A stretch of 64,000 bases of DNA from Gammaproteobacteria bacterium (lineage in GTDB: Bacteria > Pseudomonadota > Gammaproteobacteria > HK1). The stretch is from the NCBI GenBank assembly GCA_021773795.1, contig JAJFJT010000003.1, positions 186,001-250,000 of the forward strand, given 5' to 3'. The position numbers and the translations under genes were made by a program. Below the pieces are notes generated by a model. It did not search any database. It was not told the DNA's origin and saw only the letters and a list, made by a program, of their open reading frames with translations. Below, piece by piece: positions 37,834 to 46,332 of this stretch; position 1 is the first letter of the stretch, and the number at the start of each line of letters is the position of its first letter.

Positions 37834-39750
37834 ATGCTTGAATTTATCCGTGAGCGCGCCCAAGGTTGGATGGCTTGGGTCATCGTCATCCTTATCTGTA
37901 TTCCGTTCGCATTATTTGGCATCAATAGTTATTTCGGTACCGATCCTAATGCACCGGTTATCATTGTTGATGATGCGGAAATAGGTTTAATTGATTTTCA
38001 GCGTGCCTATCAGAATGATTTGGCCACTCTGCGCAATCGCTTTGGCAATCAGTTTGACCAAAACCTGCTCGACCAGACACGGTTAAAGCAGCTGACTGTC
38101 GAACGGCTGGTGCAGGCAGAGCTCGTTTCGCAGCTTGCCGTAAGGGATGGACTTCGAATTGGTGAGGCTCAGCTCGTACGTGTATTGAGAGGGCAGGAAA
38201 ACTTTCAGGAAGGAAATAGGTTTTCCCCTTCCCGATATCAAAATTGGCTGCAGTCCCAAGGATATACCTCGGCAAGGTTTGAGGGGCTGTATAAAGGCAT
38301 GCTGCTTAGCCAGCAATTGCGCTCAGGAATCGAAGCATCCCATTTCTCCACCAGCCGTGATAAGGAACAGCTGACAAAGCTGATTTCCCAAGTCCGAGAC
38401 TTTTCTCTGCTACGCATCACCTCCGATATGCTGCCTGCCAGCACGGTTGCTGATGAGGCGACCTTAGCCGAGTATTACAGCCGCCATCAGGAGCAGTTTC
38501 GCACCACGGAAAGGCTCAAACTTCACTACTTACTCCTGTCCAGCAAAGAGCTCGCGGCAGGTGTGGCTGCCAATGAGGAGGCCTTGCGTGATCTATATGA
38601 GGCACAAAAGCTGGATTATGTGGTACCGGAGCAACGTTCGGCACGCCACCTGCTGATCGCCCTCAAAAGCGATGCGGATGAAAAAGCGATAGCAGAATCA
38701 CTGCAACGTATTAGTGCGCTTCGGGAACAAATTCTAGCGGGTGCCTCCTTTGCAAAGTTGGCCACGGCACATTCCGATGACCCTGGTTCATCGAAGCAAG
38801 GAGGCGATCTTGGCTCCTTTAGCCGGGATGTTATGGAACCCGAGTTCGAGAAGGCTGCATTTGCACTGCGACTGGGAGAGTTGAGTGAACCCGTTCGTAG
38901 TGCCTTTGGCTTTCATCTGATTCAACTAGATGCGATTGAAGCGGAGCACGGTAAGCGCTTTGCGGATGTGCGGGATGAATTGCTAGTGCGCTATCGTAGC
39001 GAGGAAGCAGAAAAAATTCTCTACGAACAGGTGGAACGGCTGGCAACCTTGGCCTTTGAAAACCCCGATTCGCTGGAAGTTGCGGTGGATGAATTGGGTT
39101 TGGAGCTCAAGAAAAGCGGTTGGGTAGAGCGTGATGGAATGCCCGGAGATGCAGTTCTCGGCGATCTTAAACTGTTGGCTGCGGCCTTCTCGGACGATGT
39201 TCTAGAGGCAAAAAATAACAGTGAAGTACTTGAACTGGCTGATGGAAGTTTTGCGGTTCTAAGGGTTGCTGAACATTCGCCACCAACGGTACGCAAATTC
39301 GATCAGGTACGTGGGGAAATAATAGCTTTGTTACAGTCCCAGGATGCCAGGAAGCGACTTGAGGAGCGCGGGCATAAGGCACTACAAGCCCTCAATAAGG
39401 GATCGTCGCGCGAAAGTGTTGCCATTGATCTTGGTGCTAGATGGGAGGTCCACAAGGCACTGACACGTCATGATCTATCCTTGGACCAAAATATCCTGCA
39501 GCGCGTATTCCGCATGTCTAAATCCACCAGTGAGAGTGGCGTATTTGACGGATTGCCTGACAACAAGGGGGATTTTGTTGTTATCGCCTTAAGTCGCGTA
39601 GGTGAGCAGCCAGCAGACAGTGAGGGCGCGAGGAATCAACAGGCGGCGCTGGAATCTCTGCTTGGAAAGGGTGGGGATGCAGAGTACAGGGCCTACTTGC
39701 AGAGTCTGCGTAATTCCGCCGAGGTCGTGATTTATCAGGATCGATTGTAG
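37834..39750 (+). CDS. ppiD: Periplasmic chaperone/isomerase PpiD
   Basis: 638 residues from ATG 37834 (MLEFIRERAQGWMAW). Inner-membrane anchored by one segment (about 12-31), with a large periplasmic SurA-like region and one parvulin domain (about 265-365, with SARHLLIALK, GGDLGSFSRD and FGFHLIQL). It assists newly translocated proteins at SecYEG. Follows hupB as in E. coli. Its TAG stop abuts repeat A4. Confidence 0.9.
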   Translation: MLEFIRERAQGWMAWVIVILICIPFALFGINSYFGTDPNAPVIIVDDAEIGLIDFQRAYQNDLATLRNRFGNQFDQNLLDQTRLKQLTVERLVQAELVSQLAVRDGLRIGEAQLVRVLRGQENFQEGNRFSPSRYQNWLQSQGYTSARFEGLYKGMLLSQQLRSGIEASHFSTSRDKEQLTKLISQVRDFSLLRITSDMLPASTVADEATLAEYYSRHQEQFRTTERLKLHYLLLSSKELAAGVAANEEALRDLYEAQKLDYVVPEQRSARHLLIALKSDADEKAIAESLQRISALREQILAGASFAKLATAHSDDPGSSKQGGDLGSFSRDVMEPEFEKAAFALRLGELSEPVRSAFGFHLIQLDAIEAEHGKRFADVRDELLVRYRSEEAEKILYEQVERLATLAFENPDSLEVAVDELGLELKKSGWVERDGMPGDAVLGDLKLLAAAFSDDVLEAKNNSEVLELADGSFAVLRVAEHSPPTVRKFDQVRGEIIALLQSQDARKRLEERGHKALQALNKGSSRESVAIDLGARWEVHKALTRHDLSLDQNILQRVFRMSKSTSESGVFDGLPDNKGDFVVIALSRVGEQPADSEGARNQQAALESLLGKGGDAEYRAYLQSLRNSAEVVIYQDRL

Positions 39751-39790
39751 GGAAGCCCTGACTGCTTCGCGTGGAATAATTCTGAGCTTC
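39751..39790. repeat. Family A element, copy A4 (short, decayed)
   Basis: About 40 bp: GGAAGCCCTGACTGCTTCG on the left, GGAATAATTCTGAGCTTC on the right, directly after the ppiD TAG stop. The centre present in A1 and A3 is deleted. No intact target duplication. Confidence 0.55.
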
Positions 39791-39831
39791 ATTGGATAGG
39801 CAATACCCCGGCCTGTGTTAGCATTTGTTCC

Positions 39832-40332
39832 ATGCTGCTTCGCCGCCATCAGGCCCCAGGCCGTTATCAGTCTCCTCGAAATATCGGGGCGCTCATCTCC
39901 CTTTACGAAAGTAATTTTATTCAGCTTCAGCGTCTGATTCCTGACCTGGAGCAGATGGAGGGCACGGTAATTTCCAGCGTGCATGGGGCGCATGAACTCT
40001 ATCTTTCAATTGGGCAGCGGTCTCCCTATACCTCGCTGATTTCCCTTTCCTACCGCTTTAATTCGCGGCAACGGATCGCGGAAGAGCCCAATGCCCATAT
40101 CCGCATTTATCACGATGCACGAACGGCAGAACTGCTTGGACACAGCCGGAGAAATTTAGCCACTCGGCCCGTACGCTCTCCCTATCAACGCATGCCGGAA
40201 CTGGATCGCCGCTGGCGCCTAAATCGCTTCCTCTATAAATGGCTGGGCTACTGCCAGCATCAGGGGCATCTGTTTCTCGCGGGCATGGTGGATCGTCGTG
40301 CTAATCCGCAGCGACCTTCTGAAACATTATGA
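39832..40332 (+). CDS. DUF1249 (YqiB-like) protein
   Basis: 166 residues. The segments LYESNFIQLQRLIPDL, RIYHDARTAELL and the C-terminal NRFLYKWLGYCQHQGH match the DUF1249 family, of which E. coli YqiB is a member. No biochemical role is established. No clear Shine-Dalgarno precedes ATG 39832, and the first 18 residues are not conserved in YqiB, so a later start is possible. The end overlaps mazG by four bases. Confidence 0.75.
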   Translation: MLLRRHQAPGRYQSPRNIGALISLYESNFIQLQRLIPDLEQMEGTVISSVHGAHELYLSIGQRSPYTSLISLSYRFNSRQRIAEEPNAHIRIYHDARTAELLGHSRRNLATRPVRSPYQRMPELDRRWRLNRFLYKWLGYCQHQGHLFLAGMVDRRANPQRPSETL

Positions 40333-41114
40333 GCAAAATTGAAGCACTGTTAGCGCTGATGCGGGCGCTACGTGACCCTGAGAGAGGTTGCCCCTGGGAT
40401 CGAGCACAGGATTTTGCCAGTATCGCTCCCTTTACCGTCGAAGAAGCCTATGAAGTCGCCGATGCCATACAGCGGCAGTGCCCCGAAGATCTCCGCGAGG
40501 AATTAGGTGACCTATTATTTCAGGTGGTATTTCACGCCCAGATGGCCAGCGAGCAGGGGTGGTTTGATTTTGGAGATGTAGTCTCTGCAATCAACGACAA
40601 AATGAGACGGCGCCATCCTCATGTGTTTGGTGACGAAAGTATCGCTACATCTGCTGACCAGAGCATAGCCTGGGAGGCTCACAAGGTGCGTGAGAGGGCA
40701 AACAAAGGCCAGAATAGTGGGCTGCTTGCCGACCTGCCACGAAACCTGCCGCCCGCTCAGCTCGCCGCCAAGATGCAGAAAAAGGCGGCGCAAGTGGGCT
40801 TTGACTGGCCAGACGGGAAGGCCGTACTAGCCAAAATCCGGGAAGAGCTGGATGAATTAGAGGCAGAGGTACGGGCGGATGCGGGCAGGGAGCCCATTGC
40901 CGCGGAGATGGGGGACCTGTTATTCAGCTGTATCAACCTGTGTCGGCACTACGGTATTGATGCGGACACCAGTCTGCGTTTAACAAACGATAAGTTCGAG
41001 CGGCGTTTCCGGCATATGGAGGAGCGGACGGCTGCCCGCAACAAGCAGTTAGCAGACTGCTCCCTGGCAGAACTGGAAGTCATGTGGAGTGCTGCCAAAC
41101 AGGTCTGTGGGTAA
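40329..41114 (+). CDS. mazG: Nucleoside triphosphate pyrophosphohydrolase MazG
   Basis: 261 residues with two MazG helical domains. It hydrolyses NTPs, and in E. coli it lowers ppGpp in starvation. The metal-binding EExxE-type motifs are in VEEAYEVADAI ... EELGDLLFQVVFH and again in EELDELEAEV ... EMGDLLFSCINL. ATGA overlap with the DUF1249 gene. Confidence 0.92.
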   Translation: MSKIEALLALMRALRDPERGCPWDRAQDFASIAPFTVEEAYEVADAIQRQCPEDLREELGDLLFQVVFHAQMASEQGWFDFGDVVSAINDKMRRRHPHVFGDESIATSADQSIAWEAHKVRERANKGQNSGLLADLPRNLPPAQLAAKMQKKAAQVGFDWPDGKAVLAKIREELDELEAEVRADAGREPIAAEMGDLLFSCINLCRHYGIDADTSLRLTNDKFERRFRHMEERTAARNKQLADCSLAELEVMWSAAKQVCG

Positions 41115-41122
41115 GGAGCACT

Positions 41123-41956
41123 TTAATCCTCTGATAGTGTGTTCTTGCCCTCTATCAAGGCATACGCAGAGTGATTGTGGATGGACTCGAAGTTTTCCGA
41201 CTCCACCACGTAGTGGCCTATGCGGCCATCGTTATTTAATCGGATAGCCACATCGCGCACCATATCCTCTACAAATTTTGGATTGTCATAGGCTCGTTCG
41301 GTGACATATTTCTCATCCGGCCGCTTTAACAGACCGTAGAGCTGGCAGGAGGCCTCATTCTCAACAATATCGATGAGTTCCTCGATCCACACGAAATCCA
41401 GGGTCTCCGCACACACGGTCACGCGCGAGCGCTGGTTGTGCGCGCCATAGTCGGAAATTTGTTTTGAACAGGGGCAGAGGCTGGTTACCGGCACCTCGAC
41501 CTTGATATGCATGCGAGCCTGGCCATTGGTAATCCGGCCGATCAGGCTGATCTGATAGTCGATCAGGCTCTTTACCCCGGTGACCGGGGCGGCCTTGTCG
41601 ACAAAGTAGGGGAAGGTCATTTCAATGTCCCCGGATTCGGCCTCTAGCCGATCAGTCATTTCTGACAGCATATGCCGGAAAGATTTGGTGGTGATCTCGT
41701 ATTCGTGCTGATTCAGGATCTCCACGAAACGGGACATATGGGTGCCCTTGAAATCGTGGGGCAGGTTAACGTACATGTTGAAGGTGGCGATGGTGTGCTG
41801 CTCGCCCCCGGAACGGTCGCGCACCCGTACCGGATGGCGAATGCCCTTGATGCCCACTTTATCTATGGCAATGCGGCGGGAATCCCTGCTTCCCTGCACA
41901 TCGGCCATCGGTTTTACCGTTGGAACTTCGGTCACGCTTTCAAGCTTTGCTTTCAT
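41123..41956 (-). CDS. folE2: GTP cyclohydrolase FolE2 (type IB)
   Basis: 277 residues. Converts GTP to dihydroneopterin triphosphate, the first step to folate and queuosine. The active-site cysteine is in [19 protein letters not shown], and conserved E/H residues follow in [24 protein letters not shown]. This form works with metals other than zinc and is often used in zinc limitation. It starts three bases after queD ends, so pterin formation and the queuosine branch are coupled. Confidence 0.92.
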   Translation of the reverse strand: MKAKLESVTEVPTVKPMADVQGSRDSRRIAIDKVGIKGIRHPVRVRDRSGGEQHTIATFNMYVNLPHDFKGTHMSRFVEILNQHEYEITTKSFRHMLSEMTDRLEAESGDIEMTFPYFVDKAAPVTGVKSLIDYQISLIGRITNGQARMHIKVEVPVTSLCPCSKQISDYGAHNQRSRVTVCAETLDFVWIEELIDIVENEASCQLYGLLKRPDEKYVTERAYDNPKFVEDMVRDVAIRLNNDGRIGHYVVESENFESIHNHSAYALIEGKNTLSED

Positions 41957-41958
41957 GG

Positions 41959-42339
41959 TTACCTATCACTGTATTTCACGCAGGCACGGTCGGTTTCCCA
42001 AAGGGTAACCGCGCATACACGCACGCGTTCATCGTCGAGGGAGCTGGCAATCTCGCGATAAAGATGTCGTGCCAGGTTCTCCGCCGTTGGGTTAACGCTA
42101 TCGAAGGGGGAAATATCATTAAGATATCGGTGGTCAAGTTGATCAGTCACATGGCGAGTGAGCTTGCGGATGCGCTTGAAGTCTATCGCCATGCCCATGT
42201 CATCCAGGATGGCCGCCTCTACCTCCACCTCAACCTTCCAGTTATGTCCGTGCATACGACTACACGCCCCGGGATAATCACGGAGGGTATGGGCGGAGGA
42301 GAAGTCACTACTGACTTTCAGGGTAAATAAATCTGACAT
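41959..42339 (-). CDS. queD: 6-carboxytetrahydropterin synthase QueD
   Basis: 126 residues. The zinc histidines (SSAHTL, MHGHNW), the catalytic cysteine C27 (CSRMHGH), LDHRYLND and WETDRA are present. QueD makes 6-carboxytetrahydropterin from the FolE2 product for queuosine. A hairpin (CCGAGT/ACTCGG) lies five bases before the ATG on the minus strand. No preQ1 riboswitch is recognisable. Confidence 0.88.
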   Translation of the reverse strand: MSDLFTLKVSSDFSSAHTLRDYPGACSRMHGHNWKVEVEVEAAILDDMGMAIDFKRIRKLTRHVTDQLDHRYLNDISPFDSVNPTAENLARHLYREIASSLDDERVRVCAVTLWETDRACVKYSDR

Positions 42340-42412
42340 AATATCCGAGTATTTTACTCGGGTTTTGCCGCCGTGCCAATCGGCAGCGGTGCTATAAGTT
42401 TTGTCGCGGACA

Positions 42413-43315
42413 CTAGTGACTCCGGCTCACGATAAATTCAGAAATTCCTCGCAGCTGTTCAGCGGCAGATCCCAACGCTGAGAGGCTGGCTATGGCTTCC
42501 TCATGTAACTCCCGGGCCCGCCGTTTGGCCGGAGCCAGACCCATCAGAGAGGTATAGGTGGGTTTGTCACGGGCCAGATCCGCTCCCTTCTGTTTGCCCA
42601 GGATATTGGTATCACCCTCGACGTCGAGAATATCGTCCTTAATCTGAAAGGCGAGCCCAATGCAGTTGGCATAATGATCAAGTTTTTTCAGCAACTCGCG
42701 ATCTGTCTCGGGGGCGGCCAAGGCGCCAAGTTTGACGCTGGCGCGAATCAGCGCGCCGGTCTTGTGGATATGCATGTTCTCCAGCTCAGTCAGATTGAGA
42801 TGATTCCCCACCGCCGCCAGATCCATCGCCTGGCCACCCGCCATACCGCGCGACCCAGAGGCTTGACTCAGTGTGGCTATCATTTCCAAACACCGGTCGG
42901 CATTGATACCCGCCGGCATGCCGTGGGCCAGTAGATTAAAGGCCTGAGTTTGCAGGGCATCACCACTAAGAATGGCGGTGGCTTCATCAAAGGCCTTGTG
43001 GCACGTGGGCTGACCACGCCGCAGATCATCATCATCCATGGCCGGCAGATCATCGTGAACCAGCGAATAGGCATGGATAAGTTCCATGGCGCAGGCTGGG
43101 GCGTCGAGGTGATCCAGTTCAGCATTAAGGGCCTTGCCAGTGGCGTAGACCAGTACCGCACGAATTCTTTTGCCACCGTTGAGCACGGCATAACGCATAG
43201 CCTGGTGCAGGCGTACCGGTTCAATGTTGGCTGCAGGGAGCCGTGCTTCCAGGGCCTGCTCCACTCGTTGCCGATAGTTTTCCAGCCTTTTGGCAAATAT
43301 CTTATTAGCTGGCAT
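42413..43315 (-). CDS. ispA: Farnesyl diphosphate synthase
   Basis: 300 residues from ATG 43315 (MPANKIFAKRLENY). Adds isopentenyl units to make C15 farnesyl diphosphate. The first aspartate-rich motif is DDLPAMDDDDLRRG and the second is KDDILD. GGKRIR is near the N-terminus. The start lies 11 bases inside xseB, the usual xseB-ispA overlap; dxs is not seen downstream. Confidence 0.93.
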   Translation of the reverse strand: MPANKIFAKRLENYRQRVEQALEARLPAANIEPVRLHQAMRYAVLNGGKRIRAVLVYATGKALNAELDHLDAPACAMELIHAYSLVHDDLPAMDDDDLRRGQPTCHKAFDEATAILSGDALQTQAFNLLAHGMPAGINADRCLEMIATLSQASGSRGMAGGQAMDLAAVGNHLNLTELENMHIHKTGALIRASVKLGALAAPETDRELLKKLDHYANCIGLAFQIKDDILDVEGDTNILGKQKGADLARDKPTYTSLMGLAPAKRRARELHEEAIASLSALGSAAEQLRGISEFIVSRSH

Positions 43316-43544
43316 CCGCGTCAAAGGCCTCGGTTGCGGCAGCTCCCGCTTTCTCGCTGAGGATGCGAATGCGCTGTTCGGCGGCATCCAGGGCCTGCTG
43401 GCACTGCTGGCTGAGCGCCGCCCCGCGTTCAAAGGTCTGCATGGATTCTTCCAGGCTCAATTGCCCGGATTCCATGCGCGTGACCAGTTTTTCCAATTCT
43501 TCGATAGCGGCCTCAAAATCCGGGGCCTTTTTCTTGCGTGGCAC
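43305..43544 (-). CDS. xseB: Exodeoxyribonuclease VII small subunit
   Basis: 79 residues. Helical subunit with FEAAIEELEKLVTRMESGQLSLEESMQTFERG, here split as the family signature at about 9-40. GTG 43544 is chosen since GGAG lies about 9 nt upstream and family members begin near this point; an ATG at 43595 would add 17 non-conserved residues. Overlaps ispA. Confidence 0.9.
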   Translation of the reverse strand: MPRKKKAPDFEAAIEELEKLVTRMESGQLSLEESMQTFERGAALSQQCQQALDAAEQRIRILSEKAGAAATEAFDADAS

Positions 43545-43723
43545 GTGACGGTGCTCCAAATAGGGGTGATGCGAATTGTAATCGATCTTGAGCACGATGG
43601 AGGAGAATGAATGGCTCCTAAAGCAAAGCTGATTCTCCCTGAATTAATGTGCTCTGCCGCCATTGCACCCCGATTCCGGGCATAATGAGCCGCTACGCTT
43701 ATGTGCTCACTGATGAGACCTGT

Positions 43724-44311
43724 ATGAAGAAACGCTGTGCTTTGCGCCGGATAGTATTGGGTGTTGGCTTGATCCTTTTTCTGCCTGCCGCATGGGCGGA
43801 AATTGTTGATGAGGAATCGAAACCCTGGCTGGAGGAGAAAGCTGAGGCCTGGACGGAGCAGAAATACGTGCTTCCACCCTATCCCCGCGAGCAGGATCTG
43901 GTACCCCTTATCGCCTCCGGGCTAGGCTTGGAGCACGAGTATCTTATCGATTTGAAGTCAGTTTCCCGCACCCCGGATGATGTTTTCCATTACACCATTG
44001 TGGTGAGTTCCAGCAGTGGCGCCCGTAATGTTTTTCACGAGGGGATTCGCTGTCTGGGTGGGATGCATGTGAATGCCAAGGCGCTGGTGAAAACCTATGG
44101 CTTTGGCAGTTCCAGTGGTCAGTTTCGCCCTGTACGGGCCGATAGTTGGCGAAAGCTACGGGGAAAGGGGGTGTACCTCTATCGACGTGCCTTGGCGGAC
44201 GAGTTTTTTTGTGACGCCACCATGGTTCACCTCGATACCCGGCGTCTGAAACTACGCTTTTCTGAAGGGGATTGGAGTGATGGAACTGCAAGCGAAGGGG
44301 AAATGCATTGA
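43724..44311 (+). CDS. CNP1-like exported protein
   Basis: 195 residues from ATG 43724. A signal peptide (residues 1-25, KKR then a hydrophobic run to AAWA) and the following EKYVLPPYP, YTIVVSSSSGARNVFHEGIRC and WRKLRGKGVYLYRRALADEFFC resemble the CNP1-like family first seen in Neisseria. Two cysteines (in IRCLGG and FFCDA) could form a disulfide in the periplasm. Function unknown. ATG 43685 is an in-frame alternative. It is divergent from xseB and 12 bases upstream of the parE micro-ORF. Confidence 0.7.
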   Translation: MKKRCALRRIVLGVGLILFLPAAWAEIVDEESKPWLEEKAEAWTEQKYVLPPYPREQDLVPLIASGLGLEHEYLIDLKSVSRTPDDVFHYTIVVSSSSGARNVFHEGIRCLGGMHVNAKALVKTYGFGSSSGQFRPVRADSWRKLRGKGVYLYRRALADEFFCDATMVHLDTRRLKLRFSEGDWSDGTASEGEMH

Positions 44312-44323
44312 GGGGGCTAAACC

Positions 44324-44347
44324 ATGTCGAGTAAATGCAACAGATGA
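44324..44347 (+). CDS. Seven-codon micro-ORF (MSSKCNR) leading into parE
   Basis: The strongest Shine-Dalgarno (GAGGGGG, 44310-44316) is placed 7 nt before this ATG, not before a parE start. Its TGA stop (44345-44347) overlaps the parE ATG at 44344. This suggests translation reinitiation. Confidence 0.4.
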   Translation: MSSKCNR

Positions 44348-46227
44348 CTGAAAATTATGATGCCTCTGCCATTGAGGTACTGAGTGGGCTTGACCCGGTA
44401 CGCCGTCGCCCGGGTATGTATACCGATACTACCCGCCCCAACCATCTTGCCCAGGAGGTGATTGATAACAGCGTGGATGAGGCCATCGCCGGTCATGCTA
44501 CTCGAATCACCGTTACTCTAAAGAAAGACGGTTCCCTGCTCGTTAGCGATGATGGCCGTGGCATGCCGGTGGATATTCATCCAGAGGAGGGCATGCCCGC
44601 GGTTGAGCTGATCATGACCCGGTTGCACGCTGGCGGGAAATTCTCCGCCGATAACTATCGCTTTTCCGGTGGCCTCCACGGAGTCGGCATCTCGGTGGTA
44701 AACGCCTTATCCCGGCATCTTGAGGTATGGGTGCGGCGTGATGGTCAGGAATTCAACATGGCCTTTGCTGGTGGCGAAAAGGTTTCCGAACTGGAGCCGG
44801 TCGGTCGTGTGGGACAGCGCAATACTGGCACCACCGTTCACTTCTGGCCGGACCCGAAGTTTTTTGATTCCCCGCGTTTCTCCCTATCTCGCCTGCGCCA
44901 TGTGATGCGCGCCAAGGCAGTATTGTGCCCGGGTCTGGTGATGGAGCTGCTTGATGAGACCGGTGGTGAAGATGCGCTGTGGTGCTTCGAAGATGGGCCG
45001 GGTGGCTATCTTGCTGATGCCATTGCCGATGTAGAGAGATTGCCAGCCACGCCGTTTACCGGCAGCCTGGAGGGCCACACCGAGGCAGTGGACTGGGCGG
45101 TATTGTGGTTGCCGGATGAGGGCGAGTGCCTGACCGAGAGTTATGTCAATCTGGTGCCCACGGCTCAGGGTGGCACCCATGTGAATGGCCTGCGGGCCGG
45201 CTTGCTGGAGGCCCTGCGAGAGTATTGTGAGTTTCGCAATCTGTTGCCGCGGGGGATTAAAATTGCGCCGGATGATGTGTGGGAGCGCTGCGCCTATGTG
45301 TTGTCGGTGAAGATGCTGGAGCCTCAATTTACCGGCCAAACCAAAGAACGGCTGTCCTCCAGGGAATGTGCCGCCTTCGTCTCCGGGGTGGTGCGCGACG
45401 CCTTTAGCCTGTGGCTCAATCAGCATCCGGAAACGGGTGATCGCATTGCCAATCACGCCATTGAAAAAGCCCAAAATCGTAGTCGCAAAGGGCGCAAGAT
45501 CGTACGCCGGAAATATGTCGCTGGCCCGCCCTTGCCAGGAAAGCTGTCTGATTGCAGCTCACAGGATTTGTCCGAGACGGAATTGTTTGTGGTGGAAGGA
45601 GATTCTGCGGGTGGCTCGGCCAAACAGGCGCGAGACCGTGAATTTCAGGCGGTGATGCCGTTGCGGGGAAAAATCCTCAATACATGGGAACTGCCATCGA
45701 CTGAAATTCTTGTTTCTCAGGAAATCCACAACATTTCCGTTGCCTTGGGGGTGGAGCCCGACGGAGATCTCACTAAATTACGCTACGGCAAGCTCTGCAT
45801 CCTCGCCGATGCCGACTCCGATGGCGCCCATATTGCCACCCTGATTTGCGCCCTCATGCTGCGGCATTTTCGTCCTCTCGTGGATGCAGGGCACGTTTAT
45901 GTGGCGATGCCTCCTCTGTATCGCATCGACGTGGGAAAGGACGTGTTCTATGCCCTGGATGATGCCGAGAAAAGGGGCGTGCTGGAGCGCATCACCGCGG
46001 AGAAGCGGCGTGGCAAGGTCAATGTTCAGCGCTTTAAGGGCCTGGGGGAAATGAATCCGGTGCAGTTGCGGGAGACCACCATGGCACCAGAAACCCGTCG
46101 TCTGGTACAACTAACCGCTGAGGCCGAGGATGAAGCCGAAGCGATGCTGGATATGCTACTCGCCAAGGCTCGCTCGCCGGATCGACGGGCCTGGCTGGAG
46201 AGCAGCGGCAACCTCGCGGTGGTCTAG
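44344..46227 (+). CDS. parE: DNA topoisomerase IV subunit B
   Basis: 627 residues from ATG 44344 (MTENYDASAIEVL), which aligns exactly with the E. coli ParE start; ATG 44335 is three codons earlier. The GHKL ATPase motifs (DNSVDEA, DDGRGMP, GGLHGVG) and TOPRIM residues (VEGDSAGG, ADADSDGAH) are intact. Decatenates daughter chromosomes with ParC. The TAG stop is part of a CTAG at the B4 remnant. Confidence 0.95.
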   Translation: MTENYDASAIEVLSGLDPVRRRPGMYTDTTRPNHLAQEVIDNSVDEAIAGHATRITVTLKKDGSLLVSDDGRGMPVDIHPEEGMPAVELIMTRLHAGGKFSADNYRFSGGLHGVGISVVNALSRHLEVWVRRDGQEFNMAFAGGEKVSELEPVGRVGQRNTGTTVHFWPDPKFFDSPRFSLSRLRHVMRAKAVLCPGLVMELLDETGGEDALWCFEDGPGGYLADAIADVERLPATPFTGSLEGHTEAVDWAVLWLPDEGECLTESYVNLVPTAQGGTHVNGLRAGLLEALREYCEFRNLLPRGIKIAPDDVWERCAYVLSVKMLEPQFTGQTKERLSSRECAAFVSGVVRDAFSLWLNQHPETGDRIANHAIEKAQNRSRKGRKIVRRKYVAGPPLPGKLSDCSSQDLSETELFVVEGDSAGGSAKQARDREFQAVMPLRGKILNTWELPSTEILVSQEIHNISVALGVEPDGDLTKLRYGKLCILADADSDGAHIATLICALMLRHFRPLVDAGHVYVAMPPLYRIDVGKDVFYALDDAEKRGVLERITAEKRRGKVNVQRFKGLGEMNPVQLRETTMAPETRRLVQLTAEAEDEAEAMLDMLLAKARSPDRRAWLESSGNLAVV

Positions 46228-46245
46228 GAATCTGTCAGATTCAAG
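46228..46245. repeat. Family B remnant, copy B4
   Basis: Only one terminus remains: GAATCTGTCAGATTCA after CTAG (46224-46227), against GAGTCTGTCGGACTTA in B1. It lies at the parE stop codon in the parE-parC gap. Confidence 0.45.
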
Positions 46246-46332
46246 GGCTTTATAAACCGGGAAAAGGAAATTCCCCATCCACCACAATTCAGCGTTCTAC
46301 GCCGCTTCATATCCAGTAAACTAGCGCCCGCC

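Noticed and set aside
42340-42412. preQ1 or tetrahydrofolate riboswitch before queD-folE2
   Set aside because: Only a simple CCGAGT/ACTCGG hairpin is present; no conserved riboswitch core was recognised in the 73-base gap.
45778-46110. Small minus-strand frames opposite parE and parC
   Set aside because: Antisense shadows without start signals or domain features.
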